Source of the DNA: Paucimonas lemoignei
GTDB taxonomy: Bacteria > Pseudomonadota > Gammaproteobacteria > Burkholderiales > Burkholderiaceae_D
Length of the DNA stretch: 64,000 bases
Assembly: GCF_004342585.1 (NCBI RefSeq)
Contig: NZ_SLZQ01000001.1
Coordinates: 186,001 to 250,000, forward strand
Direction: 5' to 3'
Positions 53,707 through 63,900 of the stretch are shown here, piece by piece (the stretch's first letter is position 1; every line of letters starts with the position of its first letter). Both the position numbers and the translations under genes were made by a program. The notes beneath the pieces were generated by a model. The model had not been told where the DNA came from. It saw nothing but the letters and a program-made list of their open reading frames with translations, and did not search any database.

Positions 53707-54579
53707 ATGAATCAGCCCGTACCGCCAATTGCTACTTTGCCTGTATCGGTCAATCATGAGATGACGATGGGGCGCATGCTGGTCGACCGTGGCAAGATCA
53801 CGCCGACCGATGCCGAACGCGTTCTGCGCTTGCAGCGCGAACAGGGCATGCGTTTCGGTGAGGCCGCGCGTTCGCTTGGGTTGATTACCGAAGCCGATAT
53901 TCAGCAGGTCTTGGCGAATCAATTCGGCTTTTCGTATTTGCAGCCGGGCCAGGGTGATTTTCCTAAAGAACTGGTGGCCGCTTATGAGCCGCACGGCGAA
54001 GCGACGGAGATACTGCGCATGGTGCGCAGCCAGTTGCTCCAGCGCTGGTTTGCCGGTACCAGAAACGAGTTGGTTGTCGCCAGTATTGGCGCTGAAGACG
54101 GCGCCAGCATGTTTGTCGCCAATCTCGGGATCATGTTTGCCCAGCTGGGGCAGCCGACACTCATCATCGATGCCAACATGCGCCAGCCCAGGCAGCAGGA
54201 TATTTTCGGCATCAAGTCCAGAATGGGATTATCCGAGATTCTTGCGGGACGGTGCGGTTTGCAGGCAATTTGCCGCTCGGATTATTTCGAGAATCTATCC
54301 GTTCTTCCTTCGGGTACCATTCCGCCTAATCCTCAAGAGCTGTTGTACAGGCCGATTTTCCAGGTGTTGCGTGAGCATTTGTGCAGGCATTTCAGCATCA
54401 TCCTGATCGATGTGCCGCCGCTGTCCGGCAGTGGCGATGCATTGGCGGTTGCGTCCGGAATTGGCGGCGTAATGCTGGTCGCCCGACAGGATGCGACGTA
54501 TCTTTCCGATCTGAAAACAGTGCAGGACAAGATGAAGCGCTGCGGCGTCGAGCTGGTCGGCTCGGTGATGATCAAGTAG
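53707..54579 (+). CDS. epsG: EpsG-like tyrosine-kinase homologue with degenerate P-loop
   Basis: A 290-residue homologue of the EpsG bacterial tyrosine kinase that partners EpsF. The N-terminal part (about 20-80, ILxxG-like MGRMLVDRGKITPTDAERVL) is the GspE/MshE-type N-domain found in EpsG, and the C-terminal part has the MinD/BY-kinase fold. The Walker A position reads SIGAEDGASM (Ala133 where Lys or Arg is expected), and Walker A' is IIDANMR (Asn157 for the usual Asp). Walker B IILIDVPP remains. No C-terminal tyrosine cluster is present. The ATG at 53707 follows AAAGG. It is the last eps gene; no exosortase or glycosyltransferase follows. Confidence 0.88.
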   Translation: MNQPVPPIATLPVSVNHEMTMGRMLVDRGKITPTDAERVLRLQREQGMRFGEAARSLGLITEADIQQVLANQFGFSYLQPGQGDFPKELVAAYEPHGEATEILRMVRSQLLQRWFAGTRNELVVASIGAEDGASMFVANLGIMFAQLGQPTLIIDANMRQPRQQDIFGIKSRMGLSEILAGRCGLQAICRSDYFENLSVLPSGTIPPNPQELLYRPIFQVLREHLCRHFSIILIDVPPLSGSGDALAVASGIGGVMLVARQDATYLSDLKTVQDKMKRCGVELVGSVMIK

Positions 54580-54690
54580 CCGGTTATGCTGCTTGAAAGC
54601 AGCGCGTTATCTGGCGCCGCCGCAAAACCCGGCTGCAGGACTTGAGCTTGGCTATTTGCCTGTTTTATTGCATCTAAGCTCGCCAAATCT

Positions 54691-54737
54691 ATGAACAGGG
54701 CTTGCAGTGAGTTAATCTGACTGCAAGCCCTGTTCAT
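54691..54737. repeat. 18-bp perfect inverted repeat between epsG and the Pat-like gene
   Basis: ATGAACAGGGCTTGCAGT (54691-54708) and its exact reverse complement (54720-54737) enclose an 11-base loop. It lies between convergent genes, 111 bases after epsG and 95 bases after the end of the acetyltransferase gene. No T-run follows on either strand, so it is not a textbook terminator, but a bidirectional transcription block or RNA-stabilising hairpin is plausible. Confidence 0.8.
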
Positions 54738-54832
54738 TGGGCTGGATGGTGGCTGCCAAATTCAAATGCCGAGGTTTCAGGCATATGGCCCGTTCCTCAA
54801 GCGCCATCGTTTTTCCGTGGATGGAAACAAGC

Positions 54833-57505
54833 TTACAACTCGCGGCTACAGAGCCGGAAGTCAGGATCCTCATCCCAGGGGCGGATTTCGAAGTCCAGGC
54901 TGCGCATGAGCTTGAGCATGGGCGAATTATTGTTGAGCACCATGCCCTCGATGCGCTTCAATCCCTTGCTGCGCGCAATATCCATAATCGACAGCATCAT
55001 GCGCGTGCCAAGGCCGCGTCCATTGAACTCGTCGGCAACCACAAGCGAGAATTCGCAGCTCGTCGAATCAGGATTGCTGACGTAGCGGGAAATGGCGATG
55101 ACCCTTTCTTCGCCTGGGCTGCCTTCGCCCATGGAAGGTTCCTGGTGAATGGCCACCAGCGCCATTTCGCGGTCATAGTCGATCAGGGTGAAGCGTGCCA
55201 GCATGCGCGCTGACAGTTCATTTACCGCGCTGGCGAAGCGGAAATACCGGCTTTCATGCGAGAGGCGCTGCACAAAGGCTTGCAGCATGCCGGCGTCGGT
55301 CGGATGCAGCGGGCGAACCAGGTAGCAGCCGCCTCCGGGAAGCGGCCATTCCCGTTCCTGTTCAGCCGGGTAGGGCAGAATCGCCAGGTGGCCGTACTGG
55401 CCAGCCTCGGAAGGCGCGTGATCGACCACGATACGGGCATCCACCACCAGGGCGCCATTCTGGTCGACGATGACGGGATTGATATCCATCTCGCGCAATT
55501 GCGGGAATTCGCACACCATTTCCGACACGCGCATGAGTATGCGTTCCAGCGCTTCGCGGTCGGCAGCCGGGGCTCCGCGCCATTCGCCGAGCGTCTCGGC
55601 GGAGCGCACGCGTTCCATCAGGTGCTGGGCAAGGAAGCGGTTCAGCGGCGGCAGTTCGATGGCGCGGTCGGCGATCAGTTCGATCATGCGGCCGCCGGCG
55701 CCGAAGGAAATCGCCGGACCGAATGGTTCTTCGGTGGAGAGGCCGATATACAGCTCGCGGCCATGCGGCTTGCCCGACATGTTCTGAATGGTGATGCCAT
55801 TGATCTGCGCCTGCGGCAGCCGCCGCTTGATGTTGGCCATCATGGTTTGCCAGGCATCCCTGACCGCGGCAGCATTGTTGACGTTCAGGGTGACGCCATC
55901 TACGTCGGACTTGTGCGCCACGTCGGGCGAGTCGATTTTCAGCGCCACCGGATAGCCGAGCTGGTTGGCGATCAGCATGGCTTCGTTGGCCGAGCGCGAC
56001 AGGATGGTGCGCGTGACGGGAATGCGGAATGCCGCCAGTAGGGCCTTGGATTCCATTTCGGTCAAGACCTTGCGCCGTTCGGCGAGCGCCGTTTCGATCA
56101 GGATGCGCGCGCCTTCGATATCGGGCTTGTCGAACTTGGATAGCGGCGAGGGCGTTTGCTGCAGCAGCTTCTGATTTTCATAAAAGGAAGCGGCCATGTC
56201 GAAGGCTTCAACGGCCGCTTCCGGCGTACGGAAGGTCGGGATGGCCGCACGGTTCAGGATGCGACGCGCTTCGATGACCTGCTCGTCGCCCATCCAGCAC
56301 GTGATCACCAGCTTCGGCAGCGATGGCTGCAGGTCGGCCAGGGCTTGCGCCACCGTCGTGCTGTCGAGTCCTATGCGCGGCGAGAGAATGACGAGGATGC
56401 CGTCGACGTCATCGCATGCGGCGTAGGCGCCGATGGCTGCGCGGTAATGCTCGGCTGTCGCGTCTTCGCCCAGGTCGAGGAAAGGATCATGGCTGGCCTG
56501 GGACGGCAGCTGCGATGCCAGTTCGGCTTGCTTGGCAGGCGGCATGGCCGCCAGCTTGACGCCAAGGTCATTGGCCCAGTCGGCCGACAGCACGCCGGGC
56601 CCGCCGCCGTTGGTGACGATCGCCAGGCGCTTGCCTTGCGGCCGGTGGCGTGCCGACAGGCATTTGGCAATGGTGAACAGCTGCACGAAAGAGCGCACCC
56701 TGACGGCGCCGGCGCGGCGTAATGCGGCGTCGAACACATCGTCGCTGCCGACGATGGCGCCGGAGTGGGTCAGCGCGGCCTTGGTGCCGGAAGGCTTGCG
56801 GCCCGCTTTCAGCACAATGACCGGCTTGGCATTGGCGGCGGCGCGCAGCGAGCTCATGAAGCGCCGCGCATTGCGGATGCCTTCGAGGTAGACCACGATG
56901 CTGCGCGTGCCATTGTCTTCAGCGAGGAAATCCAGCACGTCCGCGACGTCGACGCCGGTATTCGGGCCGAGCGAGACGACCGTGGAAAAGCCGACGCCGT
57001 TGCGGCCGGCCCAGTCGAGCACGGAATTGGCCAGCGCGCCGGATTGCGATACCAGCGCGAGCGATCCTTTTTGTGCATTGGAACTGAAGCTGCTGGCATT
57101 GAGCTGCAGGTTCGGGCGCTGCAAGCCCATGGAATTCGGCCCGAGCAGGAACATGTTATGGCGCCGCGCGATCGCATGCAGTTCATGCGCCTGGCGCATG
57201 CCGATATCCTTGGAGAGGATGAGCGCGGCTTTGCTCTGCATGCGGCCTGCCATTTCCAGGGCGGTGGCAAGCTCCGCAGGAGGCAGGCTGATCAGCGCCA
57301 GATCCGGGCTGGTATGCGTAAGACTGGCCAGCGCTCCTTCGACACCGGTGTCGAGAAATTCGAGCCGGCCCGCGTAACCCGATTCGCGGATATGACGCAC
57401 CGCGATTTGGCCGAAGGCATCGGCAGCATCCGGCATGTCAGGCTTGCGTGCCAGTACGACAATGGAGCGCGGGGAAAAGAGGGGGGTAAGGTAATGCTTT
57501 TCCAT
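54833..57505 (-). CDS. Pat-like protein: acyl-CoA synthetase (NDP-forming) domains fused to GNAT acetyltransferase
   Basis: An 890-residue fusion with the architecture of the protein lysine acetyltransferase Pat/PatZ: a CoA-binding domain, a succinyl-CoA-synthetase-like domain (LVSQSGALANSVLDWAG), an ATP-grasp domain (YPVALKIDSPDVAHKSDVDGV) and a C-terminal GNAT domain (about 740-885, with acetyl-CoA loop NGRGLGTRMM). The phosphohistidine position of the synthetase part reads ALTHSGAIVG (His247), so the histidine is kept, whereas I recall it being lost in enterobacterial Pat. It could therefore be a protein acetyltransferase, an active ADP-forming acyl-CoA synthetase, or both. ndh lies 45 bases upstream on the same strand. 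Confidence 0.88.
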   Translation of the reverse strand: MEKHYLTPLFSPRSIVVLARKPDMPDAADAFGQIAVRHIRESGYAGRLEFLDTGVEGALASLTHTSPDLALISLPPAELATALEMAGRMQSKAALILSKDIGMRQAHELHAIARRHNMFLLGPNSMGLQRPNLQLNASSFSSNAQKGSLALVSQSGALANSVLDWAGRNGVGFSTVVSLGPNTGVDVADVLDFLAEDNGTRSIVVYLEGIRNARRFMSSLRAAANAKPVIVLKAGRKPSGTKAALTHSGAIVGSDDVFDAALRRAGAVRVRSFVQLFTIAKCLSARHRPQGKRLAIVTNGGGPGVLSADWANDLGVKLAAMPPAKQAELASQLPSQASHDPFLDLGEDATAEHYRAAIGAYAACDDVDGILVILSPRIGLDSTTVAQALADLQPSLPKLVITCWMGDEQVIEARRILNRAAIPTFRTPEAAVEAFDMAASFYENQKLLQQTPSPLSKFDKPDIEGARILIETALAERRKVLTEMESKALLAAFRIPVTRTILSRSANEAMLIANQLGYPVALKIDSPDVAHKSDVDGVTLNVNNAAAVRDAWQTMMANIKRRLPQAQINGITIQNMSGKPHGRELYIGLSTEEPFGPAISFGAGGRMIELIADRAIELPPLNRFLAQHLMERVRSAETLGEWRGAPAADREALERILMRVSEMVCEFPQLREMDINPVIVDQNGALVVDARIVVDHAPSEAGQYGHLAILPYPAEQEREWPLPGGGCYLVRPLHPTDAGMLQAFVQRLSHESRYFRFASAVNELSARMLARFTLIDYDREMALVAIHQEPSMGEGSPGEERVIAISRYVSNPDSTSCEFSLVVADEFNGRGLGTRMMLSIMDIARSKGLKRIEGMVLNNNSPMLKLMRSLDFEIRPWDEDPDFRLCSREL

Positions 57506-57550
57506 AATAGTCTCGGAAACCGGGCAAAAGTGCCATCCGCGTCAGTATTA

Positions 57551-58888
57551 TCAGTGCAGCTTTACCAATGCCGTCGTGCGTTTGATCAGGGTGCGTCCGA
57601 TGGCAAGCATGGCGGTGCGCACGGTGCCCAGGATCGCCTTGTGGTGCATCAGGTGCAGGCTCATGTATAACAGGCGGGCATAGAAACCTTCGACAAACCA
57701 GCTCAGGCCTTTCAGGGAGCCCATCAGGCTGCCGACCGTGGTCTCGTGCCCGATGGAGACGAGCGAACCATAATCGCGATAGACAAAGGGTTTGTCCGTT
57801 ACGGGCTTGCCGGTAAGTTTTTGCAGGAAGACATCGACCAGATAATCCGCCTGCTGATGGGCGGCCTGCGCGCGCGGCGGCACCGTTTTGCCATTGTTGT
57901 CCGGACATGCCGCGCAATCCCCGAATGCATAGATATCCTCGTGGCTGACGACGTTGAGCCGGCCCGTGACTTCGATCTGTCCAGCCTTGTTGGTCGGCAG
58001 TCCCAGCGTGGTCAGGAACCCCGGCGCCTTGATGCCGGCCGCCCAGACGCACAGGTCGGCGGGCCGGGTCACGCCTTCGCCGTCGGTTACGCTGTCGGCG
58101 CGGATTTCCGTCACGCGGCAATTGGTGACGACGGTGACATGGCGCTTGGCCAGCAGACGTGCCGCGGCCGACGAGACGCGTTCCGGCAAGGGGGCGAGGA
58201 TGCGCGGCGCGCCTTCGAGCAGAGTGATGCGCACATCGCGGGCCGGGTCGAGGCGGCGAAAACCGTAATCGGCGTAGGCGCTGCTGGCTTCGCGCAATTC
58301 CGCGGCCAGCTCCACGCCGGTCGCGCCGCCGCCGATGATGACCACATCGACTCCCGCATCCGGGCTGTCGGCCTTGCGCATTTCCGCCATGGTCAGCAGC
58401 TCCAGCATCTTCAGGCGGAACCGCTCGGCATCTTCGGTGGCATTGAGCGAGATCGAATGTTCGCGTGCGCCGGGAACGCCGAAATAATTGGATACGCTGC
58501 CAACCGCAAGGCACAGGATCGAATAGGGCACCTGGCGTTCCGGGATGATGATTTCGCCGCTTTCATTTTTGATGGCGGCGACGGTGATGCTCTTGCTGGC
58601 GGCATCGAGCGCGGTCAGGGCGCCATAGACAAAGGTGAAGCCGTTGTCATGGGCGAGCATCTGGTAGGACAGGCCTTCCTGGTGGATGTCGAGCGTGCCG
58701 GCGGCGACTTCATGCAGCGACGGCTTCCAGATGTGAGTCAGGCGGCAATCGACGAGGGTAACGCGGTTGTGGCCGAGTTTGCGGCCCAGCTTGCACGCCA
58801 GCTCCAGCCCTCCGGCGCCACCACCGACGATGACGACATTGCCAGGTTCATGGAAGCTTGCGGGGGAGGCTGTTTGACTGTCTGGCAT
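57551..58888 (-). CDS. ndh: Type II NADH:quinone oxidoreductase
   Basis: Single-subunit, non-proton-pumping NADH dehydrogenase on the cytoplasmic face of the membrane. The FAD motif VVIVGGGAGGLELACKLG is near the N-terminus, the NADH motif VVIIGGGATGVELAAELREA in the middle, and the second FAD contact DIYAFGDCAACP follows. The C-terminal amphipathic/membrane-binding part (KGLSWFVEGFYARLLYMSLH) fits. AAAGGAA is six bases before the ATG. It sits 31 bases after the tetR gene and 45 before the pat-like gene, so it may belong to a longer minus-strand transcript. Confidence 0.94.
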   Translation of the reverse strand: MPDSQTASPASFHEPGNVVIVGGGAGGLELACKLGRKLGHNRVTLVDCRLTHIWKPSLHEVAAGTLDIHQEGLSYQMLAHDNGFTFVYGALTALDAASKSITVAAIKNESGEIIIPERQVPYSILCLAVGSVSNYFGVPGAREHSISLNATEDAERFRLKMLELLTMAEMRKADSPDAGVDVVIIGGGATGVELAAELREASSAYADYGFRRLDPARDVRITLLEGAPRILAPLPERVSSAAARLLAKRHVTVVTNCRVTEIRADSVTDGEGVTRPADLCVWAAGIKAPGFLTTLGLPTNKAGQIEVTGRLNVVSHEDIYAFGDCAACPDNNGKTVPPRAQAAHQQADYLVDVFLQKLTGKPVTDKPFVYRDYGSLVSIGHETTVGSLMGSLKGLSWFVEGFYARLLYMSLHLMHHKAILGTVRTAMLAIGRTLIKRTTALVKLH

Positions 58889-58919
58889 GCTGGATTCCTT
58901 TTTATTGGAGCGATGCGTC

Positions 58920-59558
58920 TTATGCTGGTGGAGCTGCCGTTGAAGCCGTCAGGCTCGTCAGATTATCGATAAATTCCTTTATCGCTGCCTGTAATGTTAC
59001 ATGATCGATATCGGGCTCGCGCAATGCACGGATGGCCAGCCCTTCCATGAAGCACTGCATCGCCACACCGCGCATGGTCGCCAGCTGGGGCGGCAAACCT
59101 TTTCCGCCCGCTTCGACCGGCGCCTGCAGCCACTGGGCGACTTCCTTGCGGATCTCCGCATCGGATGCCGCCAGAGCTGCCGCCAGCTCGGGGTTGCGGC
59201 TTGCCTCGGCGCTCATTTCCAAAAATAGCGCGGCATTCATCAGGCGCGGGTCCGAACGGCGCCAGCAGTCGAATGCGTCGTAAGCCGCCGCCGCGATATC
59301 CGGCGCGTGATACAGGGAGCGGATATCGGTGCGGGCATTCTGCAATTGCCGCTCCACGATTGCCAGGATAATGGCATTCTTGCTTGGGAAATAGCGGTAA
59401 ATCAGCCCTGGGCTCATTTCCGCGGTTTCCGCAATCAGCGCCATGCCGGCGGCGTGGAAACCATGCTCGATAAAGCACTTTTGCGCGGCGCACAGGATGC
59501 GCTCGCTCTGCGCCAGGGCGCGTTCAGTCTGCTTTGCCGAGCACGGGCGCGCATTCAT
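58920..59558 (-). CDS. TetR-family regulator of the RND efflux operon
   Basis: A 212-residue repressor-type protein. The N-terminal helix-turn-helix shows ILCAAQKCFIEHGFHAAGMALIAETAEMSPGLIYRYFPSKNAII, a standard TetR DNA-binding domain. The ligand domain ends in an Ala/Pro-rich tail. Its start overlaps the stop of the outer-membrane channel gene (ATGA), so it is the last cistron of the pump operon, unlike the usual divergent arrangement. Autoregulation of the pump is likely but not shown; the operator would lie outside the window. Confidence 0.9.
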   Translation of the reverse strand: MNARPCSAKQTERALAQSERILCAAQKCFIEHGFHAAGMALIAETAEMSPGLIYRYFPSKNAIILAIVERQLQNARTDIRSLYHAPDIAAAAYDAFDCWRRSDPRLMNAALFLEMSAEASRNPELAAALAASDAEIRKEVAQWLQAPVEAGGKGLPPQLATMRGVAMQCFMEGLAIRALREPDIDHVTLQAAIKEFIDNLTSLTASTAAPPA

Positions 59559-60991
59559 TTGCTGCTCTCCACCCAGCCGCCGCCCAATACCTTGTACAGG
59601 GTGACGCGGTTGACCTGTTCCGCCAGCTGCGCCGAGACCAGGCCCTGCTGAGCCGCATACAGATTGCGCTGGGCGTCCAGCAGATTCAGATAGCTGTCGC
59701 GGCCCTGATCGTATCTAGCCTTGGACAGCTGGTGCGCGCGGGTGGCGGCTTCCGCCAGCGCTTGTTGCGCCGCGCGGCGGTCGGCCAGTGTGCGGGTCAA
59801 TGCCAGGGCGTCGGCCACTTCGCGGAAACCCGTCTGAATCGATTTCTCGTACTGCGCCAGCGCGATGTCGCGCTCGGCCGTGGCGGCGCCGAGATTGGCG
59901 TTCAGGCGGCCACCCTGGAAAATCGGCAGGGTGAGTTGCGGCACGAAGCTCCAGATCCTGGTGCCGGCGTCGAACAGTCCGGACAGCGCATTGCTGGCGG
60001 TGCCGACGCTGCCGGTCAGCGAAATCGTCGGGAAGAAGGCCGCGCGGGCGGCACCGATATTGGCGTTGGCCGAACGCAGGATGTGTTCGGCCTGCAGCAC
60101 GTCCGGACGGCGCAGCAATACCTGCGAAGGCAGTTCGGCCGGCAGCGGCGCGATGCCGGATACGGCGATATCGAAGCCTTGCGGCAGCAGGTCGTTGCCG
60201 ATGGGGGCGCCGACCAGCAGGCGCAGCGCATTGATGTCGGTGGCGACCAGGCCGGCGAAGCGGGCGACATCGGCACGGGCCGATTCCACCGTGGTTTGCG
60301 CCTGCGCGAGGTCGAGCGCCGATACCGCGCCGTGCTGGTGGCGCTTGACGATCAGGTCGTAGCCGGCCTGCTGGCTGTCCAGCGTCGCCTGGGCCACGCG
60401 TTGCGATTCCAGGTCGGCTGCCAGGCTCAGGTAAGTGCTGGCGATTTCGCCGATCAAGGCGAGCTGTGCGCTGCGGCGCGCTTCTTCCTGCGCAAAGAAC
60501 TGCTGCAGGGCGGCCTGGCTGAGGTTGTGCACGCGGCCGAACAAGTCCAGCTCGAAAGCCGCGCCGACCGAGGCAGTATAGACGCTGCCCGCATTGGCGA
60601 CATTGCCGCCCGTGCGGTTCAGGCCGCCGCTGACGCCAACCGATGGCAACTGGTCCGCGCGCTGGATATTGTAAAGAGCGCGGGCGCGCTCGACGTTGAG
60701 CACCGCCACGCGCAGGTCGCGATTATTGTCGAGGGCGCGGGCAATCAAATCCTTCAGCTTGGGATCGGTGAAGAAATCGCGCCAGCCGATGTCGGCCACG
60801 GCTTGTTGCGCCGCCGGCGCGGCATCTGCCTGTGCGGAAGTGACAGGCTTGACGCTGGCTGTCGTCGGCGGCAAGGGCCACTCTGCCGGAATCGATGCGT
60901 TCGCTTGCGGCAGCTTCGGTTCCAGCATGGCGCAGCCGCTGGTGACGAGAGCAATGGCCAGCGCCAGGGAGGAGAGCATTGGTTTATTCAT
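59555..60991 (-). CDS. RND efflux outer-membrane channel, OprM/NodT family lipoprotein
   Basis: A 478-residue TolC-like trimeric channel. A lipoprotein signal with lipobox VTSGC leads to two internal repeats of the OEP fold ([32 protein letters not shown] and [32 protein letters not shown]), with long helical regions rich in Ala and Gln. It overlaps the pump gene upstream by eight bases and tetR downstream by four, so the three are tightly coupled. It could also serve the RND pump at 7612-10695, which has no channel gene of its own. Confidence 0.94.
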   Translation of the reverse strand: MNKPMLSSLALAIALVTSGCAMLEPKLPQANASIPAEWPLPPTTASVKPVTSAQADAAPAAQQAVADIGWRDFFTDPKLKDLIARALDNNRDLRVAVLNVERARALYNIQRADQLPSVGVSGGLNRTGGNVANAGSVYTASVGAAFELDLFGRVHNLSQAALQQFFAQEEARRSAQLALIGEIASTYLSLAADLESQRVAQATLDSQQAGYDLIVKRHQHGAVSALDLAQAQTTVESARADVARFAGLVATDINALRLLVGAPIGNDLLPQGFDIAVSGIAPLPAELPSQVLLRRPDVLQAEHILRSANANIGAARAAFFPTISLTGSVGTASNALSGLFDAGTRIWSFVPQLTLPIFQGGRLNANLGAATAERDIALAQYEKSIQTGFREVADALALTRTLADRRAAQQALAEAATRAHQLSKARYDQGRDSYLNLLDAQRNLYAAQQGLVSAQLAEQVNRVTLYKVLGGGWVESSK

Positions 60992-63900
60992 GAGAAGTCA
61001 CTCCTTCTGCCATGCCGGCAGACGATGCTGGCGACTGCTTGCGCTTGAACAGGCGCTGCACCACCACAAAGAACAGGGGAACGAAGAACAGGCCGAGCAC
61101 CGTACCGGCGATCATGCCGCCGAGCACGCCGGTACCGATCGCGCGCTGCGCGCCGGAACCTGCGCCGGAAGCAATCGCCAGCGGCAGGACGCCAAGGCCG
61201 AATGCCAGCGAGGTCATGACGATCGGACGCAGGCGGTCGCGCACGGCGTGCATGGTGGCGTCTACCAGGTTCATGCCATGTTCCAGGTTGGCCTTGGCAA
61301 ACTCGACGATCAGGATCGCGTTCTTGCTCGACAAGCCCACCGTGGTCAGCATCGCCACCTGGAAGTAGACGTCGCGCGGCATGCCGCCCAGCGTATTGGC
61401 GATCACGGCGCCGAGCACGCCCAGCGGCGCCACCAGCAGCACGGCGGTCGGCACGCTCCAGCTTTCATACAGCGCAGCCAGGCAGAGGAACACGATCAGC
61501 ACCGACAGCGTATACAGCACGGTGGTTTGCGAGCCGGCCTGACGTTCCTGATAGGACAGGGCCGTCCATTCGATGCCGAAACCTGGCGGCAATTGCGCTG
61601 CCAGACGCTCGACCTCGTTCATGGCGTCGCCCGAGCTGATGCCTGGAGCGGCTTCGCCCTGGATTTCCATGGCCGGCACGCCGTTGTAGCGTTCCAGGCG
61701 CGGCGAGCCGTATTCCCACTTCGAGGTGGCAAAGGCCGTGAACGGCACCATTTCACCCTTGGTGTTGCGCACCGACCAGAGCTTGAAGTCTTCCGGCGTC
61801 ATGCGGAATTTCGCATCGGATTGCATGTACACGCGCTTGACGCGGCCACGGTCGACGAAGTCGTCGATGTACTGGCCGCCCCAGGCAGTGCCGAGGGTGC
61901 TGTTGATGCTGGCAAGCGAGAGGCCCAGCGCGGAAGCTTTTTCCGTATCGATCTCGATGCGGAACTGCGGCGTGTCTTCCTGGCCGTTCGGGCGCACCTT
62001 GGCCAGCAACTGGCTCTGTCCGGCGGAACCTAGCAACTGGTTGCGCGCAGCCAGCAGGGCTTCATGACCCTGGTTGGCGTTATCCTTCAGGAAGAAGCTG
62101 AAGCCCGCCGCCGTGCCCAGTTCCGGCATGGCCGGCGGCGCGAAGGCAAACGCCATGGCATCCTTGATCTGGCTGAAGGCGCCCATGGCGCGGCCGGCGA
62201 CGGCATCGACACTCTTGTCGGCGCTCTTGCGCTCGCTCCAGTCCTTCAGCTTGACGAAGGCGATACCATTGTTCTGGCCCGTACCGGCGAAGCTGAAGCC
62301 CTGCACGCTGAACACGGATTCGACAACTTCCTTTTCATTTTCCAGGAAGTGGTGTTCGATCTTGCGGATCGATTCCATGGTGCGTTCCTGGGTGGCGCCG
62401 ACCGGGGTCTGCACCATCGCGAACAGGATGCCCTGGTCTTCCGGCGGCAGGAACGAGCTCGGCAGGCGCAGGAACATGAATACCATCACGGCCGCCATGG
62501 CGACGAAAATCGCCATGAAGCGCTTGCCGCGACCCAGGATGCCGCGCACGCCGCGCTGGTAATTCGTGCTGGTGCGATCGAAGTTGCGGTTGAACCAGCC
62601 GAAGAAACCGGTTTCCTTGTAGTGATGACCCTTGCTGACGGGTTTCAGCATGGTCGCGCACAAGGCCGGCGTGAGGACGATCGCCACCAGCACCGACAAG
62701 CCCATGGCCGAGACGATGGTGGCGGTGAACTGGCGATAAATGATACCGGTCGAGCCGCCCAGGAAAGCCATCGGCACGAACACCGCCGACAGCACCAGGC
62801 CGATACCGACCAGCGCGCCGGTGATCTGGTCCATCGACTTGCGCGCCGCTTCCAGCGGCGACAAGCCTTCCTCGCTCATGATGCGCTCGACGTTTTCCAC
62901 CACCACGATGGCATCGTCCACCAGCAGGCCGATGGCGAGCACCATGGCGAACATGGTCAGCATGTTGATCGAGAAACCGAGCGCGGCGAGCACGCCGAAC
63001 GTACCCAGCAGCACCACCGGCACGGCAATCGTCGGAATCAGCGTGGCGCGGAAATTCTGCAGGAACAGGTACATCACCAGGAACACCAGCACGATGGCTT
63101 CGATCAGGGTATGAATCACGCCTTCGATCGATACCTTGACGAACGGCGTGGTGTCATACGGCGTGACGAAGGTCAGGCCATGCGGGAAAAATTCCTTGAG
63201 TTCGTTCAACCTGGTTTGCACGCCGGCAGCGGTATCGAGCGCATTGGCGCCGGTGGCGAGAGAGATCGCCACGCCGGTGGCGGGCTTGCCGTTGTAATGC
63301 GTCAGGAAGTCATAGTTTTCAGCGCCGAGTTCGACGCGGGCGATATCGCCCAGCCTGAGCACCGAACCGTCAGCATTGCTGCGCACCACGATATTGCGGA
63401 ATTGTTCTGGCGTTTTCAGGCGATCCTGCGCGGTGACGGTGGCATTGAGCTGCTGACCCTGGATCGACGGCGTGCCGCCGAGCTGGCCGACCGCCACCTG
63501 GGCATTTTGTGACTGGATGGCGGAGATGACTTCGCTGGTCGCCAGCTTGTAGGTATCGAGCTTATTGGGGTCGATCCAGATGCGCATGGCGTACTTGGCG
63601 CCGAACACCTGGACATTGCCGACGCCCGGGACGCGCGACAACGGGTCGACCAGGTTCGAGACGACATAGTCGGAAATGTCATCCTTGGTCATGCTGCCGT
63701 CTTCGGACACGAAGCCGACCACCTGCAAGAAGCCGGTGCGCGACTTGGTGACGTTGACGCCCTGGCGCTGGACTTCCTGCGGCAGCAGCGGCATGGCCAA
63801 CTGCAGCTTGTTCTGCACCTGCACCTGGGCGATGTCCGGATTGATGCTGTTATCGAACGTCAGCGTGATCTGGGCGGTGCCGCTTGCCGAGCTGTTGGCA

